64,000 nt of DNA from Allorhizobium sonneratiae (lineage in GTDB: Bacteria; Pseudomonadota; Alphaproteobacteria; Rhizobiales; Rhizobiaceae): assembly GCF_023700755.1 (NCBI RefSeq), contig NZ_JAMKOJ010000001.1:186001-250000 (forward strand), given 5' to 3'. The translations under genes were made by a program, and so were the position numbers. Below, piece by piece: positions 44,934 through 53,586 of this stretch (its first letter is position 1; each line of letters begins with the position of its first letter). The notes below the pieces were generated by a model. The model saw only the letters and a program-made list of their open reading frames with translations, was not told the DNA's origin and made no database searches.

Positions 44934-45162
44934 GCCTTTCTTTTGATGCATAATCTTGATCGTCCTCATTGCACGCCGGTCGGATGGCGCTCCAACGGGA
45001 TGCGTTTGCTTTTCCCATGCTCTGCTTTCTGCTTCAGGCCTTCACCATTGCGCCCTCACGCCATTGCCATTATGCCTTCTGGCAAAACGGTCAGTCCGTC
45101 GCCGTTACTCCGGTTTGTAGCGTCCGATGTGTCCCATGATGATCAGAAACGATGGATTACGC

Positions 45163-45960
45163 ATGTCAGACTTCTCTCCCTTTGAATTGATTGGTGGCGA
45201 TGAGACGAAGGGACTGGTTCTTCTGGCCGATCATGCCATGAACCGGCTGCCTCAGTCCTATGGGTCTCTTGGCCTGCCGGATCAGGCCTTTGCCCGTCAT
45301 ATTGCCTTTGATATCGGCATCGAAGGACTGACCCGCAAGCTTGCGGAGCGGCTTGGGGTTCCTGCCGTGCTGGGCTGTTTCTCGCGGCTTTTGATCGATC
45401 CCAATCGCGGTGAGGACGATCCGACGCTGGTGATGAAGATTTCCGATGGCGCCATCATTCCCGGCAATCATCCGATCACATCCGAAGAGTGGCAAAGGCG
45501 GATCGAGACCTATCATCGCCCCTATCATGAGGCTGTCGAGCGTGTGATCGGGGCGGTGGCCGCGGCCAGCGGCAAGGCGCCGCTGGTGCTGTCGCTTCAT
45601 TCCTATACACCGGCGTGGAAGGGCGTGCCGCGCCCATGGCATGCCGCCGTTCTCTGGGATAGTGACGACCGTGCCGTTCTGCCGCTGCTTGCTGCCCTGC
45701 GTGCGCCCGGCGATCTGCTGATCGGCGACAATGAGCCCTATGATGGCGCGCTGAAGGGCGATACCATGTACCGGCATTGCATGGTCAAGGGTCTGCCGCA
45801 CGCGCTTCTGGAGGTGCGGCAGGATCTGATTGGCGACGAGGCGGGCATCGAGGGCTGGGCTGAACGGCTTGCGCCGATATTTGAACGGTTGAATGCCGAT
45901 CCTACCTTGCATGACTATCGGCTTTTTGCTTCTCGCACCGGCCCTTATGATCGCGGCTGA
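45163..45960 (+). CDS. N-formylglutamate amidohydrolase family protein
   Basis: 265 residues from ATG 45163; the open frame to 45127 is upstream of a better start. Zinc-type amidohydrolase fold: LVLLADHAMNRLPQSYGSLG, HIAFDIGIEGLTRKLAERLG, SRLLIDPNRGEDDPTL, LVLSLHSYTPAWKG, IGDNEPYDGALKGDTMYRH and LEVRQDLIGDEAGIEGWAE. It hydrolyses N-formyl or related acylated amino acids. No hut genes are adjacent, so the substrate is uncertain. Confidence 0.9.
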   Translation: MSDFSPFELIGGDETKGLVLLADHAMNRLPQSYGSLGLPDQAFARHIAFDIGIEGLTRKLAERLGVPAVLGCFSRLLIDPNRGEDDPTLVMKISDGAIIPGNHPITSEEWQRRIETYHRPYHEAVERVIGAVAAASGKAPLVLSLHSYTPAWKGVPRPWHAAVLWDSDDRAVLPLLAALRAPGDLLIGDNEPYDGALKGDTMYRHCMVKGLPHALLEVRQDLIGDEAGIEGWAERLAPIFERLNADPTLHDYRLFASRTGPYDRG

Positions 45961-46054
45961 CCGTAAAACCGGCGTATTCTGAGGCGAATTCCGGTCGTGT
46001 TCGCCTGTATTCGTCTTTGTCGGGAAGGATGATGGCGTGGGAAAGGATGATGGG

Positions 46055-46360
46055 ATGACGAGTTTGACCCCTGATCAACAGACTGAGCTGGAAGCGGCAG
46101 CCTTTCGTCGTCTTTTGACGCATCTGCGGGATCGTACGGATGTGCAGAATATCGAATTGATGAACCTGGCCGGCTTCTGCCGCAATTGTCTTGCCAACTG
46201 GTATCAGGATGCCGCTGATAAAGCCGGTATCGAAATGACCAGGGATGAAGCGCGGCGTTTCGTCTATGGCATGGCCTATGAGGACTGGAAAGAGCGATAT
46301 CAGCGCGAGGCCAGCGATGCGCAAAAGCAGGCTTTTACGGAAAACCGGCCTGAGGAATAG
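46055..46360 (+). CDS. DUF1244 protein
   Basis: 101 residues from ATG 46055 (AAGGA upstream). The DUF1244 core AAFRRLLTHLRDRTDVQNIELM, NLAGFCRNCLANWYQDAA and EARRFVYGMAYEDWKERYQ is present, with a CxxC-like pair (FCRNC) that might bind metal. Conserved in alphaproteobacteria; function unknown. Confidence 0.88.
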   Translation: MTSLTPDQQTELEAAAFRRLLTHLRDRTDVQNIELMNLAGFCRNCLANWYQDAADKAGIEMTRDEARRFVYGMAYEDWKERYQREASDAQKQAFTENRPEE

Positions 46361-46684
46361 TGCGCTTTCACGCAAAAAGGCTTGACGGCGCGCCTGCTTC
46401 ACGGCAGTTCAGGCAACCTTTTCATGGCAAGGCCGCAGGATGCGACAGCATCGGGGCCTTGGACTGCATCCTTGTGAACGGAGCGCCGATTTAACAAGGA
46501 TGCAGCATTATGTCGTGTCACAGCGCGCCCCGTTCCTTCTGTGAAAGATAGGGTGCTCGAAGGGCGGTGTTGGTCAAAAGAGATTGGCCATGCCGTGGCA
46601 AATTTTGTTTTACGGGTTTTTGCACGATCAGATGATGCGGTCTGATGGCAGAATACCCAGTCAAGGAAAGTCAAGGAGACCCAA
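46361..46684. other. Intergenic region upstream of gapR
   Basis: About 320 bp. I see no gene; a minus-strand 91-codon frame here has no coding features. It presumably holds the gapR promoter. Confidence 0.4.
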
Positions 46685-46948
46685 ATGTCTGATGCTCATG
46701 GCGTCGCCCGTGACCAGCTTCGCGCTTTTGTCGAGCGTATTGAACGGCTGGAAGAAGAAAAGAAAACCATTGCCGACGACATCAAGGATGTCTACGGCGA
46801 AGCCAAAGGCATGGGCTTCGACACCAAGATCCTGAAAAAGGTGATTGCGCTGCGCAAGAAAGACGATCAGGAGCGCATGGAAGAGGATCTCATCCTTGAC
46901 ACCTATCTCCACGCGCTTGGCATGATCGAAACGCCGCCGGAAGGCTGA
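46685..46948 (+). CDS. gapR: GapR-family chromosome-structuring protein (DUF2312)
   Basis: 87 residues: [60 protein letters not shown], then a short C-terminal helix. In Caulobacter GapR forms tetrameric clamps on overtwisted AT-rich DNA and aids replication and transcription. An ideal bidirectional terminator follows at 22 bp. Confidence 0.92.
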   Translation: MSDAHGVARDQLRAFVERIERLEEEKKTIADDIKDVYGEAKGMGFDTKILKKVIALRKKDDQERMEEDLILDTYLHALGMIETPPEG

Positions 46949-46970
46949 GCGTTTCACACGCACGGTGAAT

Positions 46971-47000
46971 AAAAAAACCCGCATTATGCGGGTTTTTTTA
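46971..47000. terminator. Bidirectional Rho-independent terminator
   Basis: AAAAAAACCCGCATTATGCG GGTTTTTTT lies between convergent gapR and the ABC exporter, with runs on both sides. Confidence 0.93.
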
Positions 47001-47011
47001 TGGATAAACGG

Positions 47012-48811
47012 TCATTTCGCTGCGGCAATCTCCTGATCGCCAGCATGAAACTGCAGCCGGGCAAGGCGGGCATAAAGGCCCCCCTGTTGCGACAGGCTTT
47101 GATGCGTACCTTGTTCGACGACATGGCCGTCGTCGATGACCACGATGCGGTCGGCTTTCAGCACCGTTGCCAGACGATGGGCAATGACGATCGTGGTGCG
47201 CGATTGCATCAACTCGTCGAGCGCCTTTTGCACAAGGGTTTCGCTTTCTGCATCGAGCGCGGAGGTTGCCTCGTCAAGCAGCAGGACCGGCGCATTTTTC
47301 AGGATGGCGCGGGCAATGGCAATGCGCTGGCGCTGGCCGCCGGACAGCGTCATGCCGCGTTCGCCGACCTCGGTATCATAGGACTGGTCCAGCCTGTCGA
47401 TAAACTCTGCCGCCTGCGCAGCCTTCGCCGCGGCAATGACCTGCTCGCGGCTGGCGCCGGGACAGCCGAAGGCGATATTGTCATGAATGGTGCCGGAAAA
47501 GATCGTTACATCCTGTGGCACCACGGCAATCCTGTCGCGCAGGTCTTTGAGGCTGACCTGACGGATATCGGTGCCGTCCAGACAGATACGGCCGGTGCCG
47601 GGGTCGTAATAGCGCAGGATCAGGGAGAAGATCGTGCTTTTTCCGGCTCCAGAAGGGCCGACCAGCGCCACGGTTTCTCCCGCTTCTACGGCCAGGCTCA
47701 AACCTTTCAGGGCGGAACGGCCGGGGCGGCTCGGATATGCGAAATGCACGTCCTCGAACCAGACCTCGCCGCGCGTCGGAGCGGGCAGGGGTTCGGGCCT
47801 TTTCGGTGACTGTACGGCGGACACCTCGCGCAGCAGTTCGCCCATGCGGTCGGCAGCACCGCCTGCCTGCATCAACTCGCCCCAGACCTCGGAGAGCTGA
47901 CCGAGAGAGGAGGCGGCCAGAACCGAATAGAGCACGAACTGGCCAAGCGTTCCGGCTGTCATCGTGCCTGCTAGCACATTCTGCGCGCCATACCACAGCA
48001 CGGCGACAATGCTGCCGAAGACCAGTGTGATGGCGACGCCGGTGAGAAAGGAGCGTGAGCGGATGGCCATGCGGGCGGCATGATAGGCCTCTTCAACAGC
48101 AGCATCATAGCGGGCAATGGCGGCCTTTTCTCCGTTGAAGGCCTGCACGGTGCGGGCGGCGGCAATGCTTTCTCCGGCAAAGGCTGCTGCATCGGCCAGC
48201 CGGTCCTGAGCGGAGCGGGAGCGGCGGCGCACCTTGCGGCCAAAGGCAATCAGCGGAAAGACGATAACGGGAATGGCGACCAGAACCAGCACCGACAGGC
48301 GCGGACTGGTATAGATCATCATCGCCACCGCGCCGATGCACATGATGCTGTTGCGCAGCGCCACCGACGCGCTGGCGCCGACGGCCGATTTGATCTGGGT
48401 GGCATCGGCTGTCAGCCGCGAGACGATTTCACCCGAAAGCGTGCGGTCGAAAAAGGCGGCGGACAGGCCGCTGACATGGGCAAAGACCTCGCGGCGCAGA
48501 TCGGCAACGATGCGTTCGCCGATTGTCACCACATAATAATAGCGCATGGCGCTTGAGACGGCGAGAACCACGGCCAGCACCACCAGCATGGCGAAATATT
48601 TGTTGATGAAACCGGCATCCGAGACGGCCAGTCCGTGATCGATCATCCGGCGCACCGCCAGCGGCAGGGCAAGCGTCGTTGCCGCCGCGACAATCAGAAA
48701 AAACAGCGCGGCCAGAACCATGCCACGATAACGGGCGAGATAGGGCCTGAGACGCGCCAGCGGTTTCAGCGAGCGGCGTTTTGTCTCGCTTGCCGTTTCT
48801 GTATCCGTCAT
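47012..48811 (-). CDS. ABC exporter, fused permease and ATPase (MsbA/multidrug-type)
   Basis: 599 residues from ATG 48811 (GGAG 6 bases upstream; ATG 48817 is too close to it). An N-terminal six-helix exporter domain (about 30-320) precedes an ATPase domain with Walker A GPSGAGKST (about 385-393), signature LSGGQRQRIAIARAI (about 489) and Walker B VLLLDEATSALD (about 509). A half-transporter that works as a homodimer; substrate (lipid, drug or other) cannot be read. Confidence 0.94.
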   Translation of the reverse strand: MTDTETASETKRRSLKPLARLRPYLARYRGMVLAALFFLIVAAATTLALPLAVRRMIDHGLAVSDAGFINKYFAMLVVLAVVLAVSSAMRYYYVVTIGERIVADLRREVFAHVSGLSAAFFDRTLSGEIVSRLTADATQIKSAVGASASVALRNSIMCIGAVAMMIYTSPRLSVLVLVAIPVIVFPLIAFGRKVRRRSRSAQDRLADAAAFAGESIAAARTVQAFNGEKAAIARYDAAVEEAYHAARMAIRSRSFLTGVAITLVFGSIVAVLWYGAQNVLAGTMTAGTLGQFVLYSVLAASSLGQLSEVWGELMQAGGAADRMGELLREVSAVQSPKRPEPLPAPTRGEVWFEDVHFAYPSRPGRSALKGLSLAVEAGETVALVGPSGAGKSTIFSLILRYYDPGTGRICLDGTDIRQVSLKDLRDRIAVVPQDVTIFSGTIHDNIAFGCPGASREQVIAAAKAAQAAEFIDRLDQSYDTEVGERGMTLSGGQRQRIAIARAILKNAPVLLLDEATSALDAESETLVQKALDELMQSRTTIVIAHRLATVLKADRIVVIDDGHVVEQGTHQSLSQQGGLYARLARLQFHAGDQEIAAAK

Positions 48812-49188
48812 GGTCATCTCCAGTCCGCTTTTCTTTCGTTTTCACTACGGGCGTTTTCGTTCCGCGTCTTGCCGGGTAGGGCGTGATTTTCGCTTTATTG
48901 CTCATGCCCTGATGGCGGCGCATTGGGCATCGGGCGAAACGTGGGAACCTGTTTTCGCCAACCCGATGCATCAAAAGCAATCCTGATCGTCCTCTCGAAC
49001 CGCTTATCGCCTGACCCCGTTCTTCTTCATAGGCCTGCGTGGAGAATGAATAAATGCACTCAGCCGATAAAAACCGCTCACATCTGCGCGTTTGATGGCA
49101 AACAGGCCATTTTGCTCCTCAAGATCGATGCAGGCGGAAGGTTCCTTGAAATCCTGCCCGGGAGCGTGTCTCTTTGCTGTTCCGGCTC
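48812..49188. other. Intergenic region with a rhizobial palindromic repeat
   Basis: About 380 bp. GCATCGGGCGAAACGTGGGA ... TTTTCGCCAACCCGATGC (48927-48967) is an inverted-arm dispersed repeat. No gene is evident. Confidence 0.5.
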
Positions 49189-49217
49189 TTGTTATCCTGA
49201 CAGGGTTCATGTATAGG
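49189..49217 (+). promoter_or_regulatory. Sigma-70-type promoter for rpmE
   Basis: TTGTTA (49189-49194), a 17-base spacer, TATAGG (49212-49217), about 115 bp upstream of rpmE. Confidence 0.5.
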
Positions 49218-49332
49218 CACCCCATCCAAATTATGAGCTAGGGACGAGGACGTTCCCATGGCTTGATCTAATGTAGCGGGCCGGCTGACGCAATTGCGGC
49301 AAATGGACCCTCCGGCACAGCAGGAACACGTT

Positions 49333-49554
49333 ATGAAGTCTAATATTCATCCCGACTACCACAAGATCAAGGTGGTCATGACCGACGGCACCGAATACGA
49401 AACCTACTCCACCTGGGGTTCGGAAGGCGCTGTGATGAACCTCGAAATCGATTCCAAGTCGCATCCGGCATGGACAGGCGGCAACCAGCAGCTCGTTGAC
49501 CGTGGCGGCCGCGTTTCCAAGTTCAACAAGCGTTTCGGCGGCCTTGGCCTCTGA
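49333..49554 (+). CDS. rpmE: 50S ribosomal protein L31, zinc-independent form
   Basis: 73 residues from ATG 49333 (AGGA 7 bases upstream). [20 protein letters not shown] and [20 protein letters not shown], then [13 protein letters not shown], are L31. It has no cysteines at all, so it is the zinc-free type, like L36 in this window. Its transcript ends in a good terminator. Confidence 0.95.
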   Translation: MKSNIHPDYHKIKVVMTDGTEYETYSTWGSEGAVMNLEIDSKSHPAWTGGNQQLVDRGGRVSKFNKRFGGLGL

Positions 49555-49572
49555 GCATCGTTTGATGTCTGA

Positions 49573-49603
49573 CAAAAAGCCCGGCTTTTGCCGGGCTTTT
49601 TTA
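49573..49603. terminator. Bidirectional Rho-independent terminator
   Basis: AAAAAGCCCGG CTTTTG CCGGGCTTTTTT between convergent rpmE and the formate/nitrite-type transporter gene. Confidence 0.92.
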
Positions 49604-49631
49604 TTGTAGGCTTTGCTTCTCCTGAGGGCGG

Positions 49632-50522
49632 TCAGTTCTCGAAAAGCTCGTCGGCTATCTGGGCGTAGCTGATCAGGGCAAACAGGGCGGCGCCGCCGAT
49701 GATATTACCGGCAAGGGCAGGCACGAAAAATTGCCAGAGCGCCTGGAAAACCCCAAGTTCTCCCTTAAAGACCAGCAGAAAGGCTTCCACCGAGCCGGCA
49801 ACGATATGGGCAAGCCCGAACAGCGCGATCAGATAGGTGATCAGGGCGATGACCAGAAAGGAAGCGCTTTGGGCGGAAGGCAGGAGCCAGACAATGGTGG
49901 CGATCAGCCAGCCGGCCATGATGCCATGCATGAAGGTGGCCGATGCCGAATGGCTGGTGGTTTCACGGGCAATGGCAAGTGCGGCCTCCTGCACACCTGG
50001 GGCATAAAACAGATCGGTGGCAAGCGCCAGCCCGAACAGCGCCGTTCCCGCCATGTTGGCGAGAAAGACCAGGCACCATAAGCGCAGAACGCTCAGCCCG
50101 CCCGAAAGCCCTGGACGGGCAAGAAAGGGTAAAACCGCGCTCAGGGTGATTTCCGTAAAAAGCTGCTGGCGGGCGAGAATGACGATGATGAAGCCGACAG
50201 AATAACCCCAGCATTCCACCAGAGGCCGCCAGGGCGCATCCGGCAGATGGTCGCGCAGTGCAGCCTGCGTCAGGACCGAAAAGCCGATGGAAAGGCCTGC
50301 GGCAAAGCCGGACCAGATCAGGCTGCTGGTGGGGCGGGAAAGCTCGTCCTCGCCTTCCTTGCGCACAATTTCATACACGGCGACGGGCCGAAGCTTGGCC
50401 CTGTCTTCCACCTCCTCCTGATCCTTGCGGCTGAGGCCCGGACTTTTGCTTTGATGCGGCTTCTGCGCGCGCTGTGCCGAAGGCTTAAGGGCGGGTGTCG
50501 AAGATTTTTCAGAAGAAGACAT
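49632..50522 (-). CDS. Formate/nitrite transporter (FNT) family membrane protein
   Basis: 296 residues. A basic, proline-rich 60-residue N-terminus precedes six membrane segments of the FNT fold (SSLIWSGFAAGLSIGFSVLTQ, GYSVGFIIVILARQQLFTE, LWCLVFLANMAGTALFGLAL, and later AGNIIGGAALFALISY). The N-terminus is longer than in FocA, as in YfdC-type members. It may conduct small anions. A weak hairpin lies between it and rcdA. Confidence 0.88.
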   Translation of the reverse strand: MSSSEKSSTPALKPSAQRAQKPHQSKSPGLSRKDQEEVEDRAKLRPVAVYEIVRKEGEDELSRPTSSLIWSGFAAGLSIGFSVLTQAALRDHLPDAPWRPLVECWGYSVGFIIVILARQQLFTEITLSAVLPFLARPGLSGGLSVLRLWCLVFLANMAGTALFGLALATDLFYAPGVQEAALAIARETTSHSASATFMHGIMAGWLIATIVWLLPSAQSASFLVIALITYLIALFGLAHIVAGSVEAFLLVFKGELGVFQALWQFFVPALAGNIIGGAALFALISYAQIADELFEN

Positions 50523-50684
50523 GAAGGCGCAGCCGATCCTGATGATGTAAACCTCTCACACCAATGGTCGGCATGCGGTTTGGTTCCAGCGGCTGAACGC
50601 AGGATCAGGAATCGATTGTCATAATGGCTTGCGGGCCGGGTTTGCGGCAGAGCGTGTCGTTGTGCAGTCCTCGCCAAACAGTAA

Positions 50685-50716
50685 ATGCCCGGCTGGATTG
50701 GTCCAACCGGGCATGT
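50685..50716 (-). terminator. Possible rcdA terminator
   Basis: ATGCCCGG TTGGACCAATCCAG CCGGGCAT on the minus strand, 20 bp past the rcdA stop; the U-stretch is weak. Confidence 0.55.
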
Positions 50717-50736
50717 GAAAAAATGCAAAGGAAGAT

Positions 50737-51258
50737 TCAGTTCAGGCCAAAGGCTGTACGCAGCAGATTCAACTGTGCCTGAACGCTGTTTTCATTGTCG
50801 GGCATGATTGCCGCTTCATTCGGGCGGTAGATCTCCCGGTCGAGCAGGGCAATGCGGTTTTGCAGCCGCAGCGACCGTTCGATCAGTTCACGAAAGGCTT
50901 CCGGCAGATCGTTCCAGCCTGGTGCGTTCTTGTCGACATTGAAGCCGTCGAGACGGACCTTGCTTTTTTCGGCAAGAACCTGATCGCGCGACATTTCGCC
51001 ATTGTTGACGGCGCGCTGCAAAAGCAGCCATGAGGCCATCTGCATCAGCCGTGTTGTCAGTCGCATGGATTCAGCTGCATAAAGAACGGATGCCATGCGC
51101 GGCAACACCTTGGCGGCGGCGCGTCCGGGTCCGTCCAGATAGGCGGCGGTTTCTTCTACCAGTCCCATGCCTTCGGCATAGGTTGCCTTGAATTGCGGCG
51201 ACGAGGCGGCACGCCCGGCAAAGCTGACCGTATTCAATCCGAGTTCCGACATCGACAT
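50737..51258 (-). CDS. rcdA: RcdA-family (DUF1465) protein
   Basis: 173 residues from ATG 51258 (AGGGA upstream; ATG 51252 and 51279 are in frame). A helical-bundle protein: EGMGLVEETAAYLDGPGRAA, SMRLTTRLMQMASWLLLQRA, LIERSLRLQNRIALLDREIY. In Caulobacter RcdA is a ClpXP adaptor that helps degrade the cell-cycle master regulator CtrA. A perfect CtrA-type box lies about 110 bp upstream of the start. Confidence 0.87.
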   Translation of the reverse strand: MSMSELGLNTVSFAGRAASSPQFKATYAEGMGLVEETAAYLDGPGRAAAKVLPRMASVLYAAESMRLTTRLMQMASWLLLQRAVNNGEMSRDQVLAEKSKVRLDGFNVDKNAPGWNDLPEAFRELIERSLRLQNRIALLDREIYRPNEAAIMPDNENSVQAQLNLLRTAFGLN

Positions 51259-51367
51259 TATCCCTGTCTTACGCATCACTTCTTAACTCGTGCGGCCTTC
51301 GACGATGTCCAGCCGCTTTTCATGGACATCACGATGCTATCATTAGCGCAGTTGCGCAAGTTGTTTC

Positions 51368-51382
51368 TTAAGGAAGGGTTAA
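51368..51382. promoter_or_regulatory. CtrA-type binding box upstream of rcdA
   Basis: TTAAGGAAGGGTTAA, a perfect TTAA-N7-TTAA. In Caulobacter rcdA is itself under CtrA control, so this would be a feedback site. Confidence 0.6.
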
Positions 51383-51410
51383 TTCCCACAGTTTTAGGTA
51401 AATGTTGAAG

Positions 51411-51441
51411 ATCATAAAAAAAGAGCCGCAAAAGCGGCTCT
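51411..51441 (-). terminator. Terminator of a minus-strand transcript
   Basis: AGAGCCGC TTTT GCGGCTCT followed by TTTTTTTATG on the minus strand. The nearest minus-strand gene upstream (MFS) ends 400 bp earlier, so it ends either a long 3' UTR or a separate small RNA. Confidence 0.85.
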
Positions 51442-51840
51442 CAAGGTAAAACAGGGAGAAAAATCAGACCAATTCGCCAGTTGGAGAAACCGCCTGAATC
51501 CAGAAGTACTGGATAACCCAGAGAATTTCATAGAATGCTTAATGAATGATTAATATTGCTTCAGACTGATATGGAAAAGCGCATGCAACTTCATCCTCAG
51601 TCATTCACGGGTTTTTTCTACATCCGATAGGGGCTTTAATATTTTGAATGACTTATCTGCGCTTTTTCCCGAGATCAGTGCAAGATTCCAGCTTTGAGCC
51701 ATATTTGGCCTGTGGTTGCGGCCAAATGGGGACTTTTCTTGGCATGGCGCAAAGTGATTCGCTTGCCCGAAGCTTGCGCAGGCGGCAAGGACTCGTGCTC
51801 CGCAAGATGGTGCCAGACGGGGTTTTCGGGGCTTGCTGCC
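51442..51840. other. Intergenic region possibly transcribed on the minus strand
   Basis: About 400 bp, AT-rich at 51520-51620. On the minus strand an open stretch at 51464-51538 reads YEILWVIQYFWIQAVSPTGE then LV-stop but has no ATG, GTG or TTG start. I do not call it a gene. Confidence 0.4.
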
Positions 51841-53124
51841 TCAGGAGGCGGCGCGCAGGGCCGTTTCGGCCTGCGTATCTGCCCGATCGGCACGCGGGTC
51901 GAGCTCGGCCGATTGCGGCGTAACCGTCAGGGTCGAAAGCGGCGCGTGGCTGGTGGAGAAGTTTTCCTTCTCGTCCTGTGAAGGGGCAGCCCGCACGCGG
52001 CTCCTTAAAATGGCGTAGATGACAATCAGCCCATGGGCGAAGGCCGTGACGGCAAAAAGCGCATAGGGGCCAAGAGCCGTCATCACCGGGCCGCCAAGCG
52101 TGGGGCCGATGATGGTGCCGATGCCGTAAAGCAGCAGCAGACCGCCGGAGACTTTGACGAAATCGCCGCTTTCGGCAAAGTCGTTGGCATGGGCGACGGC
52201 GATGGGATAGAGCGTGTTGGCGGCTGCGCCGTAAAGGGCGACCATCGGAATGAGCAGGGTGGCACCATGGGGTTGCAAAAGCAGCAGCAGCAGTGCCGCA
52301 ACGAGGCAGAGCAGCGACAGGCCCGCCATCACAAACCGCCGGTCAATTCTGTCGGAGAGCCTGCCTGCGGGAAACTGCGCCAGCGCTCCGGCAAAGATGG
52401 TGATGCTCAGCATGCTGGCTATCGTTACATCGCTCAACCCCACTCGAGCGCCAAAGACGGCTGAAAGCGTACCATAAGCACCATTGGCGGTGCCGATCAG
52501 CAGAATGCCGATACAGGAAACAGGTGAGTTTTTGTAGAGATTAGGCAGGTCGAGCTTGACCGAACTCAAGGGTTGTGGCGAGGCGGCATTGGACATGGTC
52601 GTCGGCAGCATGGCCAGGCAATAGAGAATGCCGCAGATCATAAACAGCACCGGCGTGTGAACATCGGCGAAGGGCAGGATCATCTGGCCGCCGACGGCGC
52701 CGAACAGGGTCGAGGCGATATAGAAGGAAAAGATCGCGCCGCGGCTTTCATTGGTGGCGCGCTCGTTGAGCCAGCTTTCGATGATCATCGAGGTTCCGGC
52801 CGTGCAAAATCCGGTGATGGCGCGAAGTCCCACCCAGACATAGGGGTTGACGGCAAGGCCATTCAAAAGCGCAATAATGGCGATGACGGCAATGAAGCTG
52901 GAAAAGGCGCGGACATGGCCGATGCGCATGACCAGTTTCGGTGAGAAAAAACAGCCGAGAACAAAGCCGATGGCCCAGGATGTGCCAAGAAAGCCGAGAA
53001 TTTCGTTGGAATATCCTTCCGCTGAACCGCGAACCGGAAGCAAGAGGCCGTAAAGGCCATTGCCGAGATAGAGGAACAGGGTGCCGAGCATGAGTGCAAG
53101 AACGGGAAGGATTTTACGCGCCAT
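51841..53124 (-). CDS. MFS transporter (YcaD-like)
   Basis: 427 residues, about 12 membrane segments. LPVLALMLGTLFLYLGNGLY starts the first helix; LRAITGFCTAGTSMIIESWL and ERATNESRGAIFSFYIAST are the YcaD-group loop (AGxxxxxESWLN...RGxxxxxY). The second half holds FPAGRLSDRIDRR. Substrate unknown. Divergent from the small membrane protein at 53366. Confidence 0.9.
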   Translation of the reverse strand: MARKILPVLALMLGTLFLYLGNGLYGLLLPVRGSAEGYSNEILGFLGTSWAIGFVLGCFFSPKLVMRIGHVRAFSSFIAVIAIIALLNGLAVNPYVWVGLRAITGFCTAGTSMIIESWLNERATNESRGAIFSFYIASTLFGAVGGQMILPFADVHTPVLFMICGILYCLAMLPTTMSNAASPQPLSSVKLDLPNLYKNSPVSCIGILLIGTANGAYGTLSAVFGARVGLSDVTIASMLSITIFAGALAQFPAGRLSDRIDRRFVMAGLSLLCLVAALLLLLLQPHGATLLIPMVALYGAAANTLYPIAVAHANDFAESGDFVKVSGGLLLLYGIGTIIGPTLGGPVMTALGPYALFAVTAFAHGLIVIYAILRSRVRAAPSQDEKENFSTSHAPLSTLTVTPQSAELDPRADRADTQAETALRAAS

Positions 53125-53365
53125 GGAGGATCACTTCAAATTCTGACTGTGGTTGGCTGCCGCTGCCTGGTTCCTCGCACACCGTTTAACGATCTGCCGG
53201 ATGGGCCCTGCTCTCGGATCACGATATGAAGGCCCGGGATTGAGCCCACGGATGGAAGGGGATATGCGACACATGATCATTCTGTCGGCAAACGCATGTA
53301 TAATGCATGTGTTCCCTGTCGCACACTTCTTCTAACGAAATTAGGGCAGCGGGTCTGAACACTTC
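53125..53365. other. Divergent promoter region
   Basis: About 240 bp between the MFS gene and the small membrane protein. No gene seen. Confidence 0.4.
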
Positions 53366-53521
53366 ATGAATAAACTGATTTCGCTGTTCCTGATTTTGAT
53401 GATGGCGGTGCAGATCATGCGTCCGCTGAACCTTCCGGGTCTTAAAAGGCGGCAGGATTTCTGGAAGCTGGCTGTTGCCGCTTTCGTCATCTGGACGGTG
53501 ACGATCCTGATCCGGCCCTGA
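53366..53521 (+). CDS. 51-residue membrane protein
   Basis: MNKLISLFLILMMAVQIMRP, then LNLPGLKRRQDFWKLAVAAF, then VIWTVTILIRP. Two hydrophobic segments flank a basic KRRQDFWK loop, a plausible helical hairpin. The ribosome site is weak. Position next to fba is as in other rhizobia as far as I recall. Function unknown; the terminator of fba faces it. Confidence 0.7.
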   Translation: MNKLISLFLILMMAVQIMRPLNLPGLKRRQDFWKLAVAAFVIWTVTILIRP

Positions 53522-53536
53522 TCTGGCTCTGAAAAA

Positions 53537-53562
53537 GAAAAACCCCGCCGGATGGCGGGGTC
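53537..53562 (-). terminator. Terminator of fba
   Basis: CCCCGCC ATCC GGCGGGG followed by TTTTTCTTTTTC on the minus strand, 25 bp past the fba stop. Confidence 0.93.
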
Positions 53563-53586
53563 TGCTGCATGATAGGCCGGGGATAA

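Larger units (their letters stand above)
44589..45162. other. Intergenic region with a complete two-module repeat
   Basis: About 570 bp between divergent DUF1036 and the amidohydrolase. Modules 1 and 2 of the mosaic repeat lie at 44825-44871 and 44881-44933. The rest holds no convincing gene. Confidence 0.5.

Noticed and set aside
51322..51408. 28-codon plus-strand peptide MDITMLSLAQLRKLFLKEGL...
   Set aside because: It lies in the rcdA promoter region over the CtrA box, with no ribosome site.
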